This document shows, one piece after another, positions 10,851 through 22,462 of a DNA stretch of 64,000 nt (position 1 is the first letter of the stretch; each line of letters starts with the position of its first letter). The stretch comes from Paragonimus skrjabini miyazakii (taxonomy: Eukaryota > Platyhelminthes > Trematoda > Plagiorchiida > Troglotrematidae): positions 49,662 through 113,661 of the forward strand of contig JTDE01001039.1 in assembly GCA_014338405.1 (NCBI GenBank). The letters are read 5' to 3'. Under the pieces are notes generated by a model. The model ran no database searches, was not told the origin of the DNA, and was given only the letters and a program-made list of their open reading frames with translations. The position numbers were made by a program, and so were the translations under genes.

Positions 10851-10878
10851 GATTTTTCGCAAATGGATCTCTTCTAAA
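10821..10878 (+). repeat. Right 58-bp terminal direct repeat
   Basis: This repeat ends exactly where the right 12-bp target duplication begins (10879). It carries GGTTCGAATCC, the B box of the complete tRNA-like sequence. Confidence 0.85.
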
Positions 10879-10890
10879 TTAAGCTTTATC
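10879..10890 (+). repeat. Target-site duplication, right
   Basis: Second copy of TTAAGCTTTATC. Penelope RT coding sequence (KLYRQNNGV) resumes through this site, which confirms that it is the original target. Confidence 0.9.
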
Positions 10891-11463
10891 GTCAAAATAA
10901 TGGTGTATTTACGAGTTTACTGTTAGGCCTGATGATTACTGACATGTATGTAACCATGCTCAAAAATAACGGGTCGGATGAAATTATTAAAACAACCAGT
11001 TATTATCAGCGATATTTTGTTCATAGTGGATTTACGTAAGCTTCTAAACCTCATTATTAAGGTGCAAACGAACATTATGTGCAACCTGGAACGAAAACCT
11101 AATGAGTAAAGTCCACTTTTGGACGTTACACTAACACATAGATCAGATGGGTCATTACAGAGAAACGTATATGGGAAGGAAACCTGGAGTGGGCAATACG
11201 TCCACTTCTACAGCTATGTAATGATTGGTCTGAAACGAGTTCTTGTACGTTACTTTACTAATAGGACAAAACTAATTTGTCCACAAGATACGATAGAACT
11301 AGAGCTAAGCATGTTACAGGATATCATTTTTAATAATGGTTATCCTGAGAAATTTATTACCAGAAACACGCAAGACGGACCAATGCAACACTCAATAAAC
11401 ACAATTGATAAGAGGAAAATTTTTATAACTTTGCCATTCAAAGGGGACGCTCCAACTAACTGA
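10886..11463 (+). pseudogene. PLE reverse-transcriptase, distal palm and connector
   Basis: After the insertion the PLE protein resumes with LYRQNNGVFTS and GLMITDMYVTML (the YRQxDGVAMG ... LADIFM block, catalytic glycines lost). A later frame (11119-11463) holds NNGYPEKFITRN and KRKIFITLPFKGD, the connector just before the GIY-YIG domain in PLEs. No intact YxDD catalytic motif is visible between these parts. Frames change near 11000-11120. It is clearly ancestral PLE polymerase sequence and clearly inactive. Confidence 0.75.
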
Positions 11464-11850
11464 CGCGATCGGCAGTACTTAATATGCTGCAGGTCATGTC
11501 GTAGCGTTCCACTCAAAAAGGATAATGCCACAGCATACATTGGTCGCACCGCTGGGAATTTATTGAATAGAATTCGTTCCGGAACTTATCCATCCTGGCC
11601 CACCTGATTCAGTGTGATTGATACACAGACGCGGGGAAGGTGTTTCCCATCGTCTATCGTGCTCCGGTCACCACGCCACGGAATATAAAGCTGCACATCC
11701 TGTCTACAGTCGAAGTCGACCGTAATCCGACTGAGTCATCCGGATGTGTGAGTTTAAAAGCAACTGGTTTGCATTCTGGGTTTACCATTGCCAAACACAC
11801 CCAACTCACGCGAAAATTTGACCCATTCCCGACAACTCACATCAATTAAC
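11464..11850 (+). pseudogene. PLE GIY-YIG endonuclease remnant
   Basis: In the frame near 11530-11600 the peptide AYIGRTAGNLLNRIRS ... YPSW matches the second half of the GIY-YIG signature (YIGRTxRxLxxRIxEH). The segment at 11640-11848 carries the distal part in other frames and ends at TAA (11847-11849). This nuclease would nick target DNA. The first GIY half and the metal-binding residue are not identifiable with confidence. It is part of the broken PLE. Confidence 0.6.
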
Positions 11851-14800
11851 ATTGATTTTCCAAAACCTTCCTCGAGTGTGAGCACAACCATAACAAAATT
11901 GTGCTTGAGTGTCAACCCATCAATTTCTGTTCGTTTTATTCTTGACCAATTGCTTCCCTAATTACTGCTCAATTTTTTAAAATATACAATTGTATAAACC
12001 TAGAATGAGAATTTGTCGAAAACAGTTCAGTTTGTTGAAGGAAAAGAAAAAATTGCTTTCAGTGACCTTGCTTGTAGTTCTTTACTAGTTTCACCGTTTC
12101 TTATTGCAGTTGATCATATGTACTTTCTGTGAAAATTTTCTCACATATAGTAATCAACATGTTTTCTTAAAGGTTTTTCTGTAAAAAGTAAACACTTCAC
12201 TGCATAACTTGGACAATATTTGTCAAATACTTAAATTACAGAGGTGGTTAATCACCAGCTAACTCCACATGGTTTACTTGACTAAAGTTTTGTCCATACT
12301 ACAATTCTGAGGAATGCTTCTCGAAACGAAAGTTTGTACCAGTCAAGCTGTTGGCAGAGACCAGGTGGTGACTGATATAAACTAGCCACCGAAATGGTTG
12401 AATGGTGTTCACTGGGGTCAGTCAGCCAGTCATAATTCAGAGAGTTAACCTAAATCAACTGATCCACCAACGAAGTGAAATGAGGTCCCCGACGGAACTG
12501 AATGAGTCTTCGGAAAACTTTGCTAGAGAAAAGCATGGTATTAAAGCCGATGAAAGAGCCAGCAGTTCACGACAAACGAATGCTCGTAGGTCCACGCTGA
12601 TGAGTGAACCATAAAGTGAGCAGTTGGAAATAGTAGTGATTTGTCTAAACAAAAAGCAAAGTTATTCTGGTATCACGCTGTTTTCTCTGCTTTAATGTTT
12701 ACTGAAATCAGAGAAAGTGTGATTTTCTAGATTGTCCCAGAAAATATGTGCATACGTTGTTGTTGCTATTACGAGTGGATACAATTCAAGGATACGCAAA
12801 TTTTAACAAGTTTCGGCATTATAAATACTATTAATATTGTTGTCATTTAGAGTTTATATCGAAAAATATTTATGTAGCCTCTTTCAAGGTTGATATCGTA
12901 AATAAAGTGGCAAAACTGTGAAAAGAGAAATTATAAACAAGTTGTCCGTCACTTGTCGGGTGCTGCATGGTTAACAACATTGAACAGTCCATACATAACA
13001 GTAGCAAACGTTAATAACTTCACAGTCATCAAACGAAAGTGTTTCGTATTTTATGTTAAGAACTTGAAAATGAAAATGAAATCAATTTAGTCCATCAAAA
13101 AGAAATGCTTTCCAGGTAATCGGGATGCTAACACAGTTAAGACCCACGCATCGGAACAGGGAAATGTCCTTTACGGTGAAACAACTAGACAGAAATGTGA
13201 CAACAATTAACACCAAATTCCTCACATAAATATAACGTACATTTTCAGGAATTTTCAAGAATAGTCAGTAGATAAAGATCAGAGACTGTATAAGTAAACA
13301 ATCTCAGTCGACGAACATAATTACCAAAAGAGGGACGCATGATACCACGAGAATTGACAATCACAGAAGTATGAGGACTTGAGTCCACGCGACAGCCCGA
13401 GGGTTGACTGAATGGCGGCGTTATGAGAGTTGATCCTGTACTTTGCAACCTTGTCAGTCCAGTCAACCCGGCTTCAGTGTTCATCCACTATACTGATGTC
13501 CAGTACCACAGATTCACCAGCACGAACCGGGATTACGTCGGGCCTGATGAACGAACTTGCTACTGCTACTCGTGGCTCTTCGAAGACTGTATAGCCCAGA
13601 CTGCGTAGCCTTTCCCCTGGGTCCTCGACTATGCGATTTCGTCGCTGAGTTTCTAGTTAACATTCTCCACCATTCCATTAATCTTTTGTTTGTTGGACCT
13701 ATTCCACGCTAGACAGTATGCCAGATCTTCGGAAGTGATCTATCGATTGCGAGGAATTTGATTCATACGAAAATTCGTATGCGTAAGATTAATGCTTTCG
13801 AGGTATAGCTCCATTTTCCTTCATTCATAATCGCAGCTGGACCTGATGTCGACCGGCGTCTCTCACTTTACTCCGGTCGTTGATCTTCAATGGAAGTCAG
13901 ATCACTGTTTGATCCTTTATCGTGTCTCTGTTGTCTGTTCGAACTCCATGCGGTTCCAATGGTGTCGTTACCAAGGTCACATTTGATTTCCACTCTCTCC
14001 TGATATCCATACCATATATAGTCCCAACTAGTGAACTCGGCTTCGTTGCTTCGTAAATCTTGTTGTTTCCAGGTGATAACTCTAACAAACAGTCGCGTTA
14101 GTTTATTTCGCTTATATTCAACTATTACTATAATGTATAACTGAAACGTTTTATCAGTCCATTAGACCTTGAGTGTAAAGACGACGTTTGTAAACACTGA
14201 AGTCGCCAGCTGATGTCTATTTCTAGTGATCGGTGGCAATACTCTGCAGTACTTCAAAACGAAGCAGGACATTTTGCTTAAGGACACATAACAGTTTTGT
14301 TCATCAGACCAAGGGATGAAATGACTCATATATTTTGTCAACTGGGTGTTCATTAAAACTAATTAGTACTTTGCAGCTTTTCTTATAAATACAGGTGAAT
14401 CATAGTCATTTATGCCCGTAAGTGTTCAATCGGCTAAGTTACAGTAGACTGAGTCGGTTTGTTTCTCGATTCCTTCAAAAATCTGAGCAATTTCCAATGA
14501 AGTCATACTATCTGGCATCGCAGTAAAATTAACACGCATTCTCTGTCGATGTGAATGCCAGCGTGAACAAGTTGAACATCTGGCCCCGTGTATACAACTA
14601 ATGTAGAGAACGTTGTCATAACCAACACGCATCTCCACGTCGATGACGAATTGCTTATTTTGTTAAGGTAAACAGCAACAAATGTGTAACACCTCGTTCT
14701 CCTCAGAAGACGTTCACTTAAGTTTGGATCTTACCATGACGTATTTGGATACCTCAATATTGACTCGTAAATAACCCTTTTCTTGATAATTTTTATCCAT

Positions 14801-16794
14801 TCCCCGATACTGCTTCAAACGGTAGTTCATTTTCGTTTATCGATCATACCAATACGTTCACTAATTCAACAATTTTTTCAGTGACTTGTCTGGTGGTGAA
14901 GTTGTACAATTGTAATCGAGATGTCCTGTGTACCGATCTTCCAAGTGTATCCATCGACGTCTTCAGCCTGGTCACAGTTCATGATCATCTTCAACAAGAA
15001 AGGTAATGGCTTGCACCCAGCAGATCGCAACAGATTTGTTTCTGGAATGGGATATTTTTTTCAATACACTATCGGTGTACTCGGTTGTTACAAGTGAAAG
15101 AGCAGCACCGATTTCCGAATCACCTGTTACAACTGACGCCGTTACTGATTCATTTGGATGGGGATCATCATTACTCATGAACCTGTTGTCCCATTGTGTC
15201 TGAATTGATTGACCGTTGTCCACATGTTTTCGGTTCAACAGAAATTATTTTCTTTCTTAACACTCATCAGTGAAAAGCCATTTTAAAGAACTTATATCGT
15301 TGCCTTCCGACACCAAAGGTGATTTTGCTTCTGTTTTCTTGCATTATTGATTGTTTTAAGTAACCCTGGCCGTGGGTCGAAGAGGGCTGCATAAGAATAA
15401 GCATTCCCATAGACTTTCCAGTAGTGCGTGAATGAGGTTCAGTTGTGTTTGTACGTTAGGCATTCGGAGAGAAGATGGCTTTAGGAGTCATCGACTATGC
15501 AGTTGCTTACCCTGCAACATGTTAGCCATACTACCTGTGGAGATTCAACTAGGATCTGTTTTGATATTCCTAAGCCGCAAGGAATATGATTTGGCCAACA
15601 TGATAGTTTTCAGTATAACAGGAACCGTAGGAGTATCATCGTTCATACTGTGCCATATCTCGACAAAACTGACTACCAGACATGCAACATGCTTAATGTA
15701 AAGTCATGATACTTCATAAGGTCTTAAGCTGGATTATTTGAGTAATTGGTGACAAAGGTCAATAGGTTTCCTTATTCTAGCCGCTTGAATGTCCCAGCAA
15801 ACCGATGTTTACGTTTAACATTTTTTACCGCGAAGCACACTGATCAATGGATTGAGAATAACACACTGATCAAGTTTCAGGCATTTGGTCAAACGCTTTC
15901 AGCCCCTTCGGGGTACTGGGTATCACGTGGACTATATTCGAAAAACTGAAGCTTCTTCACGTGCAGTTCACGGTGTCTTTGCAAAACAACCGATACCTGA
16001 CAGCCTTACAAATTCCAACTGATTCGATGACACCCATCAGTTGAAAATATACCATCGTTATCGTCTTAACTGGGAACGAACGCTGTATCCCAGATATTGT
16101 AGGGTAATACTTTAGCCAACGGTCCCTTAGGTGTTTTCATACTAACACACTTTCTGAGTGCAAAAGAAATTGAAAGTGCTCCGTGAAGGTTGTAGCTAAA
16201 ACTATTTGGTCATTTTCGGAATAACTAATATCTGGAATGAGAAAACGATTAAGGATGGACAGCTTAGTTTGCTAACAATGGCTCTGTTTCGTCATACCTG
16301 TCAATATGGATAAGATGGTGATGGATTAGCCTTTTAAATTGACAGTCATCAAAAACCGTTTGCAATGTATGACGCAACTCTTCATCAACTCAATCGAAAC
16401 TCTATAGCATACCGTACATTTCATCAGCATATCATTCTATCTGACCATCGGTGTAATATACAGCCTTCCATTCACTTCACTGATCAGTATCAAGCTCGTG
16501 TGAATAAGGCAGTAGATAAACTAACCTTATTACGATTCGTACAAAATATATTTATGGATGATTGTAATTACCATAGGTCGAATTTTGATTCCAACAAGGT
16601 TCATATAGAGTCAACTTCTCAACATTTTAGTTTTATGACACGGTCATAAAGGCTGACATGACAGGAAGCTTTAAAGCTTCTACAGGCTGGGATACTTCCC
16701 GGAGGCTTTCTAAGCTGGACCGTATTTCAACAAATGAGCTACATGTTATGACTAACTTTTGCACTGATGCCTCACTAGGTCGCAATGCACACAT
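11851..16794. other. No gene recognised; unassigned AT-rich DNA
   Basis: About 5 kb with scattered 60-94 codon frames and no intact domain. A FMDDC tetrad-like string in the plus frame 16365-16649 hints at a BEL/Pao RT but is not supported by neighbouring motifs. I see no tandem array, RNA gene or copy of other window repeats here. Confidence 0.45.
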
Positions 16795-18035
16795 GGTTAG
16801 CGGCATCCGAAACGGATTAGCCTGTCGCAGTGACCGGAGCCAAAGGACGCCTGCGCTATAAACCATCACCGCAAGTGGCTTGCGCTGCACCACTTGCAGT
16901 TCCACTCACACACCACGTATCTGGTGTAAACCCGAAGGAATAAGACCAGTAGGTGTGTAAGTGAGGCTTTTGTGTCCAGCTGGCCAATGCTGGTTAGCCA
17001 ATTGAATGGCTAGCACGAAAAGGAAACCCTTATCTCTCGGAAAATAAACAGTGAGAGAGACTGCAAGGACAAGATCTGTACTAGGAAGAAAGATATGTAA
17101 ACTGTAATACAAGAAGCATTTAAGTATACTAATGCATGCTATTGCATTCAAGAGAAGATAAAGTTGAAAAACAAAACTCAAAGTTGAACTACGAAAAGAT
17201 CAGACAGACGATTCATCATTCAATACACCAGCAAATCCCAAGAAAAGAGTAGGTAGAAGATCACAGACACCCAAGTTGCTGAAAAGAGGAGCAGATTAGT
17301 TGCCAAACGACCATGGTCTTGGTCGATGCAACCATTTCCAAAAACAGAACGGATATGCTGGTATGACCTACCTGAGCCTAACGTACTCGTTGTCTCTTTG
17401 CCGACGGTGCATTATGAGTACGTTGGTGACCTACTACTCCCAAACGGCCAGCGCATTCGCGGCCGCACACATCGCAACGCCATATAGTCATGTCACCACG
17501 ACCTATGGCACCGATGGTTCCCTTGCGTACCGCGCGCTTTCGTTCTTGGCCGCGCAACAACTGCTCGTTGAACTCGCGGACGCCCATCCGAATTGTATTC
17601 CTACAAGCAGTCCGGTTCAACGCTAAGTCTTCCCAACAGCTAAAATCAATTTTACAACGTGAAAGGCTTACATTCACAGCATCCTGGTATCTCAGCTTTG
17701 GGCCACCAGGACTTCGCTTACTTGATCTCAGTTGTCCATATAGCACCTGCTTCGGGATACGGTCATCGCCCATCCGACGGACGTGACCCAGCCAACGAAG
17801 CTGATTCAACATCAGCAAGGCTTCCCTCCCGTTCATATCCGCTCGCCGCAGTACCTCACTGTTCGGAACCATGTCCGACCACCGAATACCCAAGATGCGT
17901 CTTAGACATTGCAAATGAAAGTGGTTCAAATAGCGTACGTTCCGCTGATACAATGTCCGCGTTTCACTGCCATACAGCAGTATAGACAGCACCATTGAGC
18001 GGTAAACAAAGAGCTTAGTGCTCGGCCGAGGTCGC
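16795..18035 (-). mobile_element. Family-B LINE, 5'-truncated copy with C-terminal domain and 3'UTR
   Basis: The minus-strand element consists of an open C-terminal coding part (17378 to about 18030) followed by about 580 bp of 3'UTR that recurs at 5270-5865 and, for its last 150 bp, at 56060-56208. It is truncated on its 5' side at a (CA)n tract at 18038-18055. Truncation at the 5' end with an intact 3' end is the usual result of target-primed reverse transcription. The coding part is the longest undamaged LINE frame outside family A, which suggests a fairly recent insertion. Confidence 0.85.
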
Positions 18036-18052
18036 AATACACACACACACAC
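17378..18052 (-). pseudogene. LINE protein C-terminus with C2H2 finger
   Basis: The frame opens inside the (CA)n repeat (MCVCV), and real homology starts near RPRPSTKLFVYRSM. Blocks in order are SILLYGSET, HLQCLRRILGIRWSD (residues 50-64), LNQLRWLGHVRRM (residues 82-94), then a basic segment with SPGGPKLRYQD. At the end is one zinc-finger pattern C-x2-C-x12-H-x3-H (CDVCGREC ... GHQRTH, residues 191-211) before a basic tail. This is the region after the RT domain in many animal non-LTR elements; the finger probably binds nucleic acid. AP-endonuclease and RT are absent because of 5' truncation. The 224-codon frame has no internal stop. It is not a host gene. Confidence 0.85.
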
Positions 18053-18055
18053 ACA
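18038..18055. repeat. (CA)n microsatellite
   Basis: A short uninterrupted (CA)n tract lies exactly at the 5' truncation point of the family-B LINE. It may have been the insertion target or may have arisen at the junction. Confidence 0.85.
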
Positions 18056-18550
18056 TCAATGCTGACGTAAATCAGTTCATTTTCTATGTTGCATTGTAAT
18101 GTAAGACTATAAAACCGCTTAGAAGTTTGTGACACCCAGACTACAGTTGATATCAGTTGGTCAGAAGCCACGATCTATTTATCATTAGACGATTACTGGA
18201 AAGTTATCGAGATTGCCATAACCAAATTCAATTTAACATGAACATCGCTCACAAGTAATGGCAATTTTCACACTCCAACTGACGCTTCAGACAGCACCCG
18301 TCGAAAACAGGCAGTGGACTGCAAGAAAGGCAAAGTTAAGTTGTGAACAAGGCTCAGGTCATACCAACCAAAATTTCTTGCGACTTATCAGTAAGGTATC
18401 GCCCAGCAGGCCCGGCGATTTTTATAAATACGGCTTGTTATGAAGTCGCACTAGCGGAGTCATTGAACTAGGGTTAACAGACTGGCTGCCGTGTCTCCCA
18501 TCAAGGCGATCAGACAACCTACGCAGTGTCAACAAACAAATGTGGGTGCA
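18056..18550. other. No gene recognised
   Basis: Short frames only; no motif or repeat copy identified. Confidence 0.5.
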
Positions 18551-18705
18551 TGTCTGCACATAATAATTCCGTCGTGCTTAACTTCAGTCAATGATGAAGT
18601 GGTTAACACGGTCGCCTCACGAAAGAGTGTCCGGAGTTCACATCCCGGTCGGGGCAGAAATGTGCACTACTGACGATCTCAACTAAAAACGAAACTGGAT
18701 TCAAT
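18551..18705 (+). mobile_element. tRNA-headed SINE, copy S2 (3'-shortened)
   Basis: The head TAATAATTCCGTCGTGCTTAA, an A-box-like ATGAAGTGGTTAAC, the CGCCTCACGAAAGAGTGTCC segment, a B-box-like GAGTTCACATCCCGG and the body GTGCACTACTGACGA align with S4 at 24239-24400. Similarity is lost after about 18705, so the 3' part is missing. The A and B boxes carry changes from the consensus. Confidence 0.65.
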
Positions 18706-19679
18706 TACGTCTGTGTTAAGTGGCGGCAAAATCCAACTAGAAAATGTGCTAAAAAAAAACTGTCTTAATTCTGAATCGCCTAAAATATATACCATTGCTA
18801 TATTCGTAATCGGATGACAGTGAACAGAAAAACACCAGTAGCAGATGCAGTTAGTATACAGTTTTAGTAACAATCCGTAACTGCTGTAAGGCAATGTAGC
18901 TGAGTACTCTGGGGATCATCTTATAGCTGCATGATGCAGATGGCATCACAGACTCTAATCTGGGTATGGTTAATGATTTTGGATTTTGGTACGTTGAAAC
19001 CTTCGTTAGTATCAGATAGGAATCATACCAGTCGCCCTTAAGAGAGACACCGTTGCGATGATAAACATTGTTTAATACAACATCCAGGAAGCCTCTTGAA
19101 AACAAGTCGATTGAACCTGATCAAAGTTCCACACAGGACTCATGAGATCCATAAGAACTTTACACAATAAAGGATGCTGATAATGCTGACGTACATATAA
19201 ATCTATGATGGACAGTTCAGTAAGCAATGTGAGTGGGAAGAATGTTTCAGTTTCAGAGGGTAAGCAATAAGGAAGACTGCAAAACTGAAAAGCAGAAGGT
19301 AATGAGCGGAATACATACTCATACAACATACTCATACAGCAGTCGTATTGCAAAATACAGCAGACAACAGCTGGTTAGCATCGACGGTCAGAGATCGGAA
19401 TTGTCTTCACATTAACGCAATCATGTTGGTACTCAAATTATTTGAGTTGTCGGCTTGGTGTCCCTAACATACACACCAAGTGAGCACTTGAATTCAACCA
19501 CCGATGACACAATTACAACAGGCTGGTAGGTTGTTTTAGGTTGGGCACACCCATGTGGCTCATTTGATGTCGTAGCTATGGCGAGTTACTCCCAAGTGGT
19601 TATTTGCGCTAGGCGAAAGTAGTTTTCCTGAAGGTTGTTAGTGTTGATGGATGATCCTATATACTCTATACTAAAATGT
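18706..19679. other. No gene recognised; may include distal part of a CR1 relic
   Basis: Frames of 60-93 codons occur but show no domain. The last few hundred bases may be the decayed C-terminal region and tail of the CR1-like element to the right; I could not place its end. Confidence 0.4.
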
Positions 19680-20420
19680 CCCGGTTGGGTAGAGGATGTA
19701 GTGTCGTAACGCGTTTTGTATCCCTACCTTATATCTTTTCAATACGAGCAATGTTCTTGACGAGATAAGTATGACAAACCTGAATATTTAGCTGAATATT
19801 GGAGGCGCATTAGCGAATTGTACATAGTAGTAAGGTAGTCCTAATGAAACCGGGCAACCAGTTTGATGAGCAACGCAACTATTGAGTTAGTTTGCATGGT
19901 CATTGACACGCTGTTGTGTGGCAGGCTAAGGTCATTTGAGACAACTATGTCCAATTCACGCTAGCATGTAGACCTACCTAGTCTTTCGCCTAGCAGAAAG
20001 TCATCTGTGCAGCGTGAATGATGCAGTTGCATCGCTTTACACTTCACCGTGTTGAATGAGAATCGGATGTCTGTAGCCCAGTGGTGGACTATATCTGAAC
20101 CACACTGTAGTTTCATGCTTTCCGTCTCATTGTCCACGGTCTCTATGTGTTAGGGTCTCTAAAGTATGCTAACAATGGGGAATTGATGCAGACAGACAGT
20201 CGTATTGACAATACAACCTGAATTGATAAGCAGGATAGCTGGAAAACTGCGTATGCCGTTCGGCCTCTCTCTAAACCTCAGTAAACCTTCAGCTATTCTC
20301 ACACCGTTTCTCTCCATTATTAAGGGATGTGTGACTACAAGAAGAATCTGCCAACCACATACCAACTGTCTTAGTCTGTTGTGTCATAGGTATTGGAGAA
20401 CACAATCGACGACCGGTTGA
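19680..20420 (-). mobile_element. CR1-like LINE relic (RT thumb region)
   Basis: Minus-strand translation of 20110-19680 reads IVHHWATDIRFSFNTVKCKAM, then RELDIVVSNDLSLPHNS, then YSAKYSGLSY and IR-GYKTRYDT in nearly one frame. This matches the CR1/Jockey block order WSxxWxLxFNxxKCKVM ... ERDLGIxVSxDLxxxxH ... LEYCSxVWSPYL ... IExVQRRFTK. The part toward 20420 (ERPNGIRSF and others) is a poor remnant of the VPQGSVLGPLLF region, and no ADD catalytic motif is visible. It is an old, inactive copy. CR1 clade assignment is by motif order only. Confidence 0.7.
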
Positions 20421-22282
20421 CACCTCACTCTGTATAGCTTACACTATTGCCTACCAATCAGGGTGTACTCTGAATGGGCTATTACTGTCAAACTAACCTT
20501 CTTGAGACCAGGGAGAAATGAACCAAAGACCATGATGTAGACATGCCAGCTGGTGTTAACGCTCTGAATATTTCCAAAGCTTTTGTTGGAATATGTATGA
20601 AATTTCATCAGTGTGGTATTAGTGATACTTTACTGTTGTTGCTCACAAGTGATCCGAAAGACTGATATTTTATCACATACGTTAATGGCGCACAACAAAC
20701 TCTGTACCTTAGGGTTATTTCTGGGTCCGTTGTCGTTCCTATTATTCTGCTTTAAGCTATCACATCTGTTAAGTTCACCGCCACCATTTAACACTGAAGA
20801 CACAAAAATGTGGCGAATATTGAATAGTACTACTGGATAATAAAAGCTTCGAGATGACCCTGACAGTTCTCACTGCTGAACCCCAACACACCCGACTCCA
20901 TTCAACTCTTTGCAATATGAAGCAGTGCATAGTGATCGTTTTTCTCGAGTAGAGTAGCTGTTAAGAGGCACAGATCCAGCTACTTTCGTCAGCCAGCGAG
21001 GTACAAAAGTGATCGTTTCGCGAAACCTCAGTCTGTCGCCAAACTGTGTCCTCCTGGAGAAGAAAGCCAGTATGACTCTTATGGTGATAGCGTAATTGTT
21101 TGAGAGTGAAGATTTTCTCTAAATGTCGGTCCACCGTGAAGAGTATTCAAGCTTATCGACCGTTCCTTATCAAAACCATTAATCTGAGTTTTAGAATACG
21201 CTTATTGACTTTTTCACTTGAATTGATAACATAATCTGAGTCAGTTGTATGTACTATCGAAATGTCAGAAGTGAACCTATGTTCACCTAGATTGGATCAC
21301 ATCAACCGTTGTATTCTATCTTTCGCTTTATCCGAATCACTGCCAATGTGGTCACTGGCTAAAGTTACGAGGGCAGATGGGTCATGTGAATTGCAGACAA
21401 TATTCTTTCAGTGTCAGATTTTGTCAAGTGTGCAACACCCTACTTCAACCTGTTATGATAATATCATGAATAGATGACATCAAACGAAGACTACATGCAT
21501 ATGATGTCGATACTAACCTGAATGATTAAAATTCCCACAGTCATAAAAGAAATGATTTAGCTAACAAGCTGGTTTTCGGTTATTCATAATCAGGCGAGTT
21601 ACATAACACTTTTGTGAAACAGAGTTGTTAGAGCGTAACGAACAAAAACAAGTAGAAAATCTGAATCATTAATCTGTTCGACCATCAGGACAACTCTGAA
21701 GTGGCATAAAACCTGATTAATACACCTAATAAGCTTTCATATTTTTGAAGTACGCTTGGCTGGTGTTTGGTCTTCATGTCCGCCTCATTCCATGTTCTAA
21801 TTTCCCCTACTTTATTAACAGTCATACTGCTAGGTTGCGTGCCGTTTGTGAAACGAAAACCCTTGTCTATCTGTCTTCTGATGCGGCTGCCCTATTGTGC
21901 TTGGTTTAAACGATCAAAGAATTCGTTCTACATGATAGTGAACGTAGCTTGTCGGACTATTCTGTCTCTCATGTTGTCTATCAGTTCACCTGCAGTTGCA
22001 GTGAATTTTGTACAAGCAACTCGATAACTGTCTTACTGATTGGCAGAACACATTCAGAACTGGGTAAAACAGCTGACGGCACGACAATTTCGAACCAGTG
22101 AGTCCGCTGCCCGAAGTCCCGCATCATCGATTGCTAGACACATGATGATAACAGACCACCGAGTTAACTCATTTAGGTCATTCAAAATAACGTTACGCAA
22201 TCAGACCTCGAAGCTACTGGCTTTTAGTAAATCTATGTTGATCAGTACTCATCAGCCGGCGATATGTACACAAAGGTGATTG
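20421..22282. other. No gene recognised
   Basis: Short frames (for example 20613-20840 and 21767-22027, plus) without recognisable domains. No repeat copy was found apart from the family-E unit that begins at the right end. Confidence 0.45.
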
Positions 22283-22462
22283 AACCCACCCATCGGGTTG
22301 TCGTGGTGTTGATGACATAAAACCTGGTGTGAATGTACGGGTGTCCACATCCTGTCTATCTTGTATTAGTCTGTCGTATGCAACCAGTATGTCTTACGTT
22401 TGCGACTGATGAGAGTGACCGAGATGTCAACATATCACGACTTGTCTTCTTTCTGCATTGAA
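22283..22462 (+). repeat. Family-E dispersed repeat, copy E1
   Basis: The unit starts near CCATCGGGTTGTCGTGGTG and aligns with E2 at 28500-28682 through CATAAAACCT, GGTGTCCACATCC, TTACGTTTGCGA and a hammerhead-like core, ending at TCTTCTTTCTGC. Sequence conservation stops abruptly after that word in both copies, which defines the right boundary. No coding capacity is seen. Confidence 0.7.
22400..22440 (+). ncRNA. Hammerhead-ribozyme-like motif, copy E1 (core mutated)
   Basis: CTGATGA at 22406-22412 is followed by an 8-base hairpin-like segment (G...C), then GAG (normally GAA) at 22421-22423. An ATGT-CA-ACAT hairpin (22424-22433), A at the expected cleavage position (22434) and TCACGA follow, the last pairing with the TTGCGA that precedes the core at five of six positions. 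This is the layout of a type-I hammerhead. The third core residue is changed, so this copy is probably inactive. Stem II would have only one clear pair. Confidence 0.5.

Larger units (their letters stand above)
10424..10878 (+). mobile_element. Short element with 58-bp direct terminal repeats and a tRNA-like sequence
   Basis: Between two perfect 12-bp target duplications lie 455 bp (including a 100-N gap) whose first 58 bases (10424-10481) and last 58 bases (10821-10878) are direct repeats differing at three positions. The repeats begin TGTCGCTGG and carry a perfect tRNA B box (GGTTCGAATCC). The interior near the right end has an A-box-like GTAGCTCAGCTGGTA. The element could be a miniature LTR-like retroelement. 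Alternatively it could be a dimeric tRNA-SINE with a 5'-truncated left monomer, or a permuted insertion from a circular or tandem template. No coding capacity is seen. Confidence 0.7.
9578..11850 (+). mobile_element. Penelope-like element (PLE), coding relic split by a later insertion
   Basis: Pieces occur in PLE order on the plus strand. An N-terminal segment contains FVITMPDKGARIVLLNR, the VITxPDKGAGxVLL motif typical of PLEs. Then come LRPISDSYNSLYHVA, the RT block with FEFVNSI ... LYVSFIFTNVHL (catalytic-A region, normally LDVxSLFTNVP) and VTNRKEL. After the inserted element comes LYRQNNGVF ... GLMITDMYV (normally YRQxDGVAMGSPLGPxLADIFM). Later are NNGYPEKFI and LPFKGD, then AYIGRTAGNLLNRI of a GIY-YIG endonuclease. 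PLEs copy their RNA with a telomerase-like RT and often carry this nuclease. Stops and frameshifts break every piece, so it is inactive. The 455-bp insertion at 10424-10878 is younger than the PLE. Confidence 0.85.

Noticed and set aside
16365..16649. Plus frame with FMDDC, possible BEL/Pao reverse transcriptase
   Set aside because: Only the tetrad-like string fits; the expected CANFAL and GGFxLTKW blocks on either side are absent or too weak.
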